Origin: Aeriscardovia aeriphila
GTDB lineage: Bacteria; Actinomycetota; Actinomycetes; Actinomycetales; Bifidobacteriaceae
Length of the DNA: 64,000 nucleotides
Direction of reading: 5' to 3'
Assembly (NCBI GenBank): GCA_949290445.1
Contig: CASERW010000002.1
Coordinates: forward strand, 57,243 to 121,242
Numbering within the stretch: position 1 is the stretch's first letter; each line of letters begins with the position of its first letter. Made by a program: the position numbers and the translations under genes. Shown here piece after piece: positions 58,061-64,000 of this stretch. A model generated the notes under the pieces. It ran no database searches. It was not told where the DNA came from and saw only the letters and a program-made list of their open reading frames with translations.

Positions 58061-58990
58061 ATGATCAGACACTTTCGTCGCCAGAAAAAGCTCATTATTT
58101 CTGGTATTGCTGCCCTTCTGATCGCAGCACTCGCCTGGCTGAGTTTTGGCCCGCAATCCGGTGACATCGTTTTGATGGATCCCAACCAGGACTCTTCTGC
58201 TTCCTCCTCGGCTTCTGGCAAGCACGTCACTGTTGGCGTGGCAGGCCTGAGCTCGGCTACTCAGCAGGTGTGGGCCGCCGTTTCCAAGATTGCCAGAAAC
58301 CGTTATGGCATTACGGTGAGCATTAAGAACTTCACCGACTACAACCAGCCCAACCAAGCCTTACAAAATGGCGATATTGACCTCAACGCCTACCAGCATT
58401 ACGCCTTCTTGAACGCTTGGAATAAGGCCAACCACGCTGATCTCGTGGGCATTGGCACGACGGTTATTGCCCCGATCCGCCTCTACTCTCGCCAGTATTC
58501 TTCGGTGCAGGATATTCCTCGCGGTTCGACTATCGCCGTTCCCAACGACGCAACGAATGAATCTCGAGCTTTGCTCACCTTGCAGCACGCTGGCCTGATT
58601 TCCGTGAAGCTGCCAAAAAATGGTTTGGCTACGGTGGCGTCGATTACTGATAATCCTAAGAAATTGACTATTAAAGAGGTGCCGCCAGACCAAACTCCTC
58701 GCGTGCTTGAGTCGGTGGCAGGCTCGGTTATTAACGACGATTTTGCCGCTTCGTCGAACACTCCGTTAAGCTTGGCCATCGCGACGGAGCCTGTGGACGC
58801 GAGCTCTCACCAGTGGCTCAATATTATTGCCGCGCGTAAGAAGGACGCCCACAACGACCTGTTCGCCAAAGTGGTGGAATGCTACCAAAGCGACGAGATT
58901 GCCACTGTGATTCGCCGCGCCTACGGCGGGAGAACATTGCCAGCATTCGGCGAGTATTTGAAGCGTTTGGAAGATCAGCACGTCGAATAG
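58061..58990 (+). CDS. metQ: MetQ/NlpA-type methionine-binding protein, membrane anchored
   Basis: 309 residues. A single N-terminal hydrophobic helix (about 12-29, IISGIAALLIAALAWLSFG) but no cysteine near it, so it is not a lipoprotein like most MetQ. The body is the NlpA fold: VGVAGLSSATQQVW, NQALQNGDIDLNAYQHYAFLNAW, STIAVPNDATNESRALLTLQHAGLISV, SVINDDFA. It should bind methionine or a related ligand for the importer encoded by the next two genes. Start ATG at 58061 with GAGGAAG upstream. A motif copy lies at 58648-58655. Confidence 0.9.
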   Translation: MIRHFRRQKKLIISGIAALLIAALAWLSFGPQSGDIVLMDPNQDSSASSSASGKHVTVGVAGLSSATQQVWAAVSKIARNRYGITVSIKNFTDYNQPNQALQNGDIDLNAYQHYAFLNAWNKANHADLVGIGTTVIAPIRLYSRQYSSVQDIPRGSTIAVPNDATNESRALLTLQHAGLISVKLPKNGLATVASITDNPKKLTIKEVPPDQTPRVLESVAGSVINDDFAASSNTPLSLAIATEPVDASSHQWLNIIAARKKDAHNDLFAKVVECYQSDEIATVIRRAYGGRTLPAFGEYLKRLEDQHVE

Positions 58991-59014
58991 TTGAGCTAGG
59001 AAAGCGGGAGCGAG

Positions 59015-60112
59015 ATGAACAACGAAAGTGATGTGGTCATTGAACTCGACCACGTGCGCGTCAGCTTTGGTGATACGACCGCCGTCCATGACGCCAGTTT
59101 GAAGCTGCATAAGGGTGAAATCCTGGGTGTGATTGGCTTTTCCGGTGCTGGAAAGTCAACGCTGGTTCGCACGCTGAATTTGTTGCAAACCCCGAGTGCT
59201 GGGCGTGTGCGCGTTCTGGGAAAGACGATTTATGACGACGGCACGGTGATTAAGCCTCGCGAGCTTCGTGCTTTGCGCCGCCGCGTGGGCATGATTTTCC
59301 AAGGGTTTAACCTGCTCAACCAGTCGAGCATTGCCGACAATATCGCTTTTGCTTTGCGCCACAGTGAGCTTAGCGAAAGTGACATCGAGCAGCGCGTTCG
59401 CCACCTTTTGGAGCTCGTTCACTTGGAAGAGTTTGCGAATGCCTACCCTGCTCAGCTGTCTGGTGGCCAAAAGCAGAGGGTTGCTATTGCGCGCGCTTTG
59501 GCAAATAACCCTGAGGTGTTGCTCTCGGATGAGTCCACTTCGGCGCTGGACCCGCAAACGACTATTCAGATTCTTGATTTGCTCAAGGATTTGAACCGTC
59601 GTTTGGGTGTGACGGTTGTTCTCATCACTCACGAGATGGATGCGGTGAAGCGCATTTGCGATCGCATTATTGTTATGGAGCACGGTGAGCTGGTGGAGCG
59701 GGGCGCTTTGCGCGATGTGGTGTTGCACCCTCGCCAGGCGATGACGCGCGAGTTCGTGGGTGGTTCGAGTGAGACGGAGCGCTCTCTGGCCGCTTACCAT
59801 TTGGGTGGTTTGAAGCCGAACCAGAGGCTTTTCCAGCTGACGTATGGTGTGGATAATGTCGACCAGTCGGCAACCCTCGAGTTGTACCGTCGTTTTGGCG
59901 TTGAGTCGAGTATTCTGTACGGCTCTGTTGATGTGTTGAATGGTGAGTTGATTGGCACTCTGATCATTTTGGTGACGGGTGATGCGCAGCAGCTCAAGCA
60001 GGCGACGGATTATTTGGCGTCGATGGATATTGATGCGCAGCAGTTGGACTCGTCGCTGGTCAGTTCTGATGATGAGGGAACTGATAATCCTTCTGAGGAG
60101 CGTGTGGCATGA
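59015..60112 (+). CDS. metN: Methionine ABC transporter ATP-binding protein
   Basis: 365 residues. Walker A GFSGAGKSTLVRTLNLL, signature [15 protein letters not shown], Walker B VLLSDESTSALDPQTT and VLITHEMDAVK, then the C-terminal NIL domain (about 265-350) that senses intracellular methionine and gives trans-inhibition. It lies 24 bases downstream of metQ, and its stop overlaps the metI start. A motif copy lies near its end at 60082-60089. Confidence 0.96.
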   Translation: MNNESDVVIELDHVRVSFGDTTAVHDASLKLHKGEILGVIGFSGAGKSTLVRTLNLLQTPSAGRVRVLGKTIYDDGTVIKPRELRALRRRVGMIFQGFNLLNQSSIADNIAFALRHSELSESDIEQRVRHLLELVHLEEFANAYPAQLSGGQKQRVAIARALANNPEVLLSDESTSALDPQTTIQILDLLKDLNRRLGVTVVLITHEMDAVKRICDRIIVMEHGELVERGALRDVVLHPRQAMTREFVGGSSETERSLAAYHLGGLKPNQRLFQLTYGVDNVDQSATLELYRRFGVESSILYGSVDVLNGELIGTLIILVTGDAQQLKQATDYLASMDIDAQQLDSSLVSSDDEGTDNPSEERVA

Positions 60113-60813
60113 AAGATTTCCTGGAACAGTGGATTCCTAATGTTCTCGCTTTGGGCTGGTATGGCGAAACCGGTTGGGGTACCGCTATTGTTCAGACGTT
60201 GTTCATGACCTTCTGGTCGGCTTTCTTTGGCGGTATTGCTGGTCTGTTGGCTGGTATTGGCATGGTGTTGACCGGTAAGGGCGGCATTCATGAGTCGCGC
60301 AAGTGGAACATTGTGATTAGCAAGACGGTCGATGTGTTCCGCGCGGTTCCGTTCATTATTTTGCTCGCTTTTGTGGCTCCATTTACGAAGGCTTTGATTG
60401 GCACTCAGATTGGTGCGAAAGCTGCTTTGGTACCGCTCTCTTTGGGTGTTTTCCCCTTCTTTGCCCGTCAGGTTCAGGTTGCTTTGGAGACGGTGAATCC
60501 GGGCATTGTGGAGGCTGCACAGTCGGTGGGCGCGTCCACGATGGATATTGTCACCACGGTGTACTTGAAGGAAGCGCGAGCTGAGTTGCTTCGTGTGTCG
60601 ACGGTCACCGTCATTAACCTCATAGGATTAACAGCTATGGCTGGTGCTGTTGGCGCTGGCGGTTTGGGTACGATGGCTATTTCGTATGGCTATGACCGTT
60701 TCAACACGGATGTGACGGTGATGGCTACCGTGCTCACTCTTCTGTTGGTTCTTATCGTTCAGTTGGTGGGCGATGTGCTCACTCGCCGTTTGGATAAGAC
60801 GCGCGTTCGTTAA
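60109..60813 (+). CDS. metI: Methionine ABC transporter permease
   Basis: 234 residues with five to six membrane helices. The permease docking loop reads VNPGIVEAAQSVGASTMDIVTTVYLKEA, and IIVLLAFVAPFTKALIGTQIG-like segments place it in the MetI family. Start ATG at 60109 overlaps the metN stop. Its last four bases overlap the end of the opposite-strand gene, tail to tail, leaving no space for a separate terminator. Confidence 0.96.
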   Translation: MKDFLEQWIPNVLALGWYGETGWGTAIVQTLFMTFWSAFFGGIAGLLAGIGMVLTGKGGIHESRKWNIVISKTVDVFRAVPFIILLAFVAPFTKALIGTQIGAKAALVPLSLGVFPFFARQVQVALETVNPGIVEAAQSVGASTMDIVTTVYLKEARAELLRVSTVTVINLIGLTAMAGAVGAGGLGTMAISYGYDRFNTDVTVMATVLTLLLVLIVQLVGDVLTRRLDKTRVR

Positions 60814-61688
60814 CGGTTGTGCTGCTGTGGGCCTTGTGGTACTTCTCCTCGGTACTGGTGAGGGATTTTCCCTGCTGGCAAAAGAGACTGCTGCTCAGTC
60901 CCACCATTTTTACGGGCTATGGCAGCGTCCGCTGCTCGTTTGGCCGCATCAACAGTTTGCGTGTCTTTTTGAACGAGGGTGAGGTTATGGCTGGCGGTGT
61001 TAATCTCGCGTCGGTCAGCTTCTTCCTCTTCGATGTTCTTTTGTGTTTCTTCGAGCATTCGCTTTTGGTCTGCTTTCACCACGGGCACTTGTTTGGCCGT
61101 TTGCAGAAGTTTGGTTGCAAAGGCGTGTGCTTGGCTGGCTTGGTCGGGGCTCAAAGTGAGTGCTGCAGCGAAGGCGTCGCTTTCAATCACAAGAAATAGC
61201 TGGCGGGTATCGATCACCGTGTTTTTCTTTGCGCTCGCACCGATGAGTGCGCCTATGGGGCCGAAGAGTACAGCTCCGGTGGCGATGCGAGTGAGTGTGC
61301 TGCGTGATTTCACTGCGATAGCACCTGCCGTGTCCACTTCCGCGTGCACGGAAGTGTCAAGCGGGTATCGGCCTTGTGGAGTGGTGATGTAGAGTTTGTG
61401 GACTTCGATTTTTCCTTCTTTGCCAATGATGGAGTCCACGTAGCCGTCGCCCATTTTCTGCGCTTTTTCATGCTGCCATCGGGCTGCTGCCACTCGCCTA
61501 TCGTGAGCTTTGAGCGCTTTGTTATACATTTTCTCTGCTTCGTGTACGCGGCGTTGATGCTCTCGCACGGCTGCATCATAGGCTTTTTCTTCTGGCGTCT
61601 TTGCCCGTTCGCGCTTGATTTCTTGAACCAGGAGCACAATAAACCACGCCAACAAGCCCAATATGACGAGCAGAATGACATACTCCAT
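60810..61688 (-). CDS. Membrane-anchored coiled-coil protein of unknown function
   Basis: 292 residues. One N-terminal helix (about 3-24, VILLVILGLLAWFIVLLVQEI), then a long charged coiled coil to about 90 (REHQRRVHEAEKMYNKALKAHDRRVAAARWQHEK), a globular part with a glycine-rich hydrophobic turn (RIATGAVLFGPIGALIGASAKKNT) and a second coiled coil (about 205-255). The globular part resembles small PH-like sensor domains of phage and surface proteins, but no family is named with confidence. It overlaps metI by four bases at its 3' end and follows the AbrB gene by 76 bases. Confidence 0.7.
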   Translation of the reverse strand: MEYVILLVILGLLAWFIVLLVQEIKRERAKTPEEKAYDAAVREHQRRVHEAEKMYNKALKAHDRRVAAARWQHEKAQKMGDGYVDSIIGKEGKIEVHKLYITTPQGRYPLDTSVHAEVDTAGAIAVKSRSTLTRIATGAVLFGPIGALIGASAKKNTVIDTRQLFLVIESDAFAAALTLSPDQASQAHAFATKLLQTAKQVPVVKADQKRMLEETQKNIEEEEADRREINTASHNLTLVQKDTQTVDAAKRAADAAIARKNGGTEQQSLLPAGKIPHQYRGEVPQGPQQHNR

Positions 61689-61764
61689 CGCTACAGCCCC
61701 TTTGCCTTGCTTGGTGAACGCAGAACTAATGCAGATAATAAGACATTTGTGTCGTACATTATCC

Positions 61765-62046
61765 TCATCGCTGTTCCTTCGAATATTTCTCTTTGCGCAC
61801 TTGAGAGATTAACTGAAGGAGGTCACCCTCAGAGGAAATGCCAGCTTCATCTGCCGCCCCTTCGAGGGCAAGTTGTGTTCTTAAAATGGCTTCTACTTCA
61901 GAACTGCTGACACGAATACGCCCATCATCATCACGAATAAAGAGAATATCGTCGCCATTTCTCACTTCTACAGCATCGCGAACAGCTGCAGGCACAGTAA
62001 TTTGGCCTTTGGCTGTGATCTTTGCCATTCCGATAACCGCACTCAT
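61765..62046 (-). CDS. AbrB/MazE-type DNA-binding protein
   Basis: 93 residues. The SpoVT-AbrB swapped-hairpin domain covers about 7-50 (AKITAKGQITVPAAVRDAVEVRNGDDILFI), as in MazE antitoxins and AbrB regulators. The C-terminal helix (about 60-93) could bind a toxin, but the next gene downstream encodes a membrane coiled-coil protein, not a PIN or MazF toxin. So it is a solitary antitoxin-like protein or a plain regulator. A motif copy occupies the bases between the AAGGA ribosome site and the ATG. Confidence 0.82.
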   Translation of the reverse strand: MSAVIGMAKITAKGQITVPAAVRDAVEVRNGDDILFIRDDDGRIRVSSSEVEAILRTQLALEGAADEAGISSEGDLLQLISQVRKEKYSKEQR

Positions 62047-62089
62047 GATAATCCTTACTTGTAATGATTTCCTTACTTAAGATTATCAC
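62046..62089. repeat. Motif pair in the AbrB gene leader
   Basis: TGATAATCC (62046-62054) overlaps the start codon of the AbrB-type gene, between ribosome site and ATG; CTTAAGATTATCAC follows at 62076-62089 in inverse orientation. Confidence 0.8.
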
Positions 62090-62153
62090 AACGTTCAGCA
62101 CCCAACTGAGCTCACAGCTCAAACAGCTAACCCTCACCGGAGAAAAGCAGATG

Positions 62154-62189
62154 AAAAAGCCGCAGCGAAGCGGATGCTCAGCTGCGGCT
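62154..62189 (-). terminator. Intrinsic terminator after pyrE
   Basis: On the minus strand AGCCGCAGC and GCTGCGGCT pair around a 14-base loop (62158-62189) and TTTTTC-like bases follow (62153-62158). A motif copy (TGATAATCTGGAG, 62202-62214) lies between the pyrE stop and this hairpin. Confidence 0.88.
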
Positions 62190-62218
62190 GATGAAGCGGA
62201 CTGATAATCTGGAGAAAT

Positions 62219-62989
62219 TCAGGCCAAAGGCTCGCCACCATGAGCCAAAGACCAACCCTCAGGGTCGTTGGACCAGGCAGTGAGAACCTCACGGTCAGCC
62301 TCGTCAACGAAACCTTGAGCAATAGCCTCAGAAATCAGCGTCGAATAGCTTGTTGCAGAGAAGTACGGCAGGCCAGTAGCAGCAAAGTTTTCGCGAGCTT
62401 CCGGCAGCTCATAGTTGAAAATCGAGGCGACGCCAAGCACCTTCGCACCCTCGCCCTCAGCAGCCTTGACAGCCTTGAGAACTGAGCCGCCCGTCGAGAT
62501 CAGGTCATCAATAACCACCGTGCGAGCGCCAGGAGTGATCGTGCCCTCAATCTGGCGGCCCTGACCGTGATCCTTCGGCTTGGAACGCACGTAGATCATC
62601 GGCTTGTTCAGCTCTGCTGCCAGCCAGGCAGCGTGAGGAATACCTGCAGTCGCCGTGCCAGCGATGACATCCACCTCACCAAACTGGCGAGTGATGAGAG
62701 CTGCCAAAGCCTGAGCAATGTGAGTGCGCACCTGCGGGTAAGAGATAGTCAAACGATTATCAGTGTAAATAGGCGCATGCAGGCCAGATGCCCAGACGAA
62801 GGGATCGTTCGGGCGCAAGGTCACAGCGTGGATGGAGAGCAGATCAGCGGCGATCTGGTGGGCCTGCGCACTGGCCTCGGCGGCCTGAGCGTTGGCCTCG
62901 ACGGCTTGAGCGTTGGCAGTGTTTTCAACGCTTGCGGCGTTCTGAGCGTTTGCAACATTCTCAGCGTTAACGGAGTTTGTGTTCGTCAT
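62219..62989 (-). CDS. pyrE: Orotate phosphoribosyltransferase with an Asn/Ala-repeat N-terminal extension
   Basis: 256 residues. The enzyme fold starts near 45 (HQIAADLLSIHAVTLRPNDPFVWASGLHAPIYTDNR) and contains VIAGTATAGIPHAAWLA, VRSKPKDHG and the PRPP motif TVVIDDLISTGGSVL. It joins orotate to PRPP in pyrimidine synthesis. The first 43 residues are Asn/Ala repeats (NAQAVEANAQAAEASAQA), absent from usual PyrE and probably disordered. ATG at 62989 follows AAGGAA. A motif copy is at 62755-62762. Confidence 0.96.
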   Translation of the reverse strand: MTNTNSVNAENVANAQNAASVENTANAQAVEANAQAAEASAQAHQIAADLLSIHAVTLRPNDPFVWASGLHAPIYTDNRLTISYPQVRTHIAQALAALITRQFGEVDVIAGTATAGIPHAAWLAAELNKPMIYVRSKPKDHGQGRQIEGTITPGARTVVIDDLISTGGSVLKAVKAAEGEGAKVLGVASIFNYELPEARENFAATGLPYFSATSYSTLISEAIAQGFVDEADREVLTAWSNDPEGWSLAHGGEPLA

Positions 62990-63083
62990 TTTTCCTTCTT
63001 GAGTACGAATGTGTGCGGGCAGGCGGCAACCGGACGACTTGGGGTCGGCGGGCCGGCGAGCAGGACAGCCGGCGGGCTAGCGT

Positions 63084-64000
<917 letters not shown>

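Noticed and set aside
60810..62046. A MazE-MazF or VapBC toxin-antitoxin pair
   Set aside because: The gene after the AbrB-type protein is a membrane coiled-coil protein with no toxin motif.

Overview
The window reads as one contiguous piece of a Bifidobacteriaceae-type actinobacterial chromosome, probably Bifidobacterium or a scardovial relative. Supporting signs are a GC content judged by eye at just above 50%, a TsaB-RimI fusion, a gluABCD-type amino acid importer, a class Ib ribonucleotide reductase set (nrdH-nrdI-nrdE-nrdF), a large GH2 beta-galactosidase next to a LacI regulator, and the actinobacterial order tyrS / TPR protein / HAD phosphatase / small ORF / tlyA / nadK / recN. The species cannot be fixed from sequence alone. 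There is no phage, integrase, insertion sequence, rRNA or CRISPR array.

Layout. 1-6.8 kb (minus): tRNA t6A modification genes (tsaD partial, tsaB-rimI, tsaE), DNA polymerase III delta, and the DNA-uptake genes comEC and comEA. 6.9-10.9 kb: a class IV aminotransferase-fold enzyme and leuS. 11-14.8 kb: gluABCD importer. 15-16.6 kb: CorA and a DUF488 protein. 16.8-21.5 kb: nrdHIEF with two candidate NrdR boxes. 21.7-29.5 kb: an MFS exporter, a sugar-permease remnant, and an exopolysaccharide-like locus: a processive GT2 glycosyltransferase diverging from a GH18 protein and a GGDEF-EAL protein with degenerate motifs. 29.7-36 kb: tRNA-Ala, a Ser/Asn-rich membrane protein, phosphatase-rsfS, glmU, a HAD phosphatase, a small membrane protein behind four 16-bp tandem repeats, and a GH30 fragment. 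36.1-42.5 kb: hexuronate catabolism (gntK, manD, uxuB, and uxaC broken by a 40-bp tandem duplication) with a divergent LacI regulator. 42.6-46.1 kb: lacZ. 46.4-51.9 kb: tRNA-Gln, prs, nadD, an unknown protein, recN, nadK. 52-57.7 kb: tlyA, a small protein, a HAD phosphatase, an RGG-TPR-acidic protein, tyrS. 58-60.8 kb (plus): metQNI. 60.8-64 kb: an unknown membrane protein, an AbrB-type protein, pyrE, pyrF and the end of pyrD.

The most striking signal is not a gene. The 8-mer GATTATCA (reverse complement TGATAATC), usually inside a longer consensus near CTTGAGATTATCAGCG, occurs exactly about 47 times, with about a dozen one-mismatch relatives. By chance only one or two would be expected. Copies are balanced between strands, lie both inside genes and between them, and several form head-to-head palindromes, one a perfect 26-bp palindrome at 52063-52088. 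This is how DNA uptake sequences look in Neisseriaceae and Pasteurellaceae, and the window also carries comEA and comEC. I am not aware of an uptake sequence described in Actinobacteria, so this is offered as a candidate undescribed system with explicit tests.
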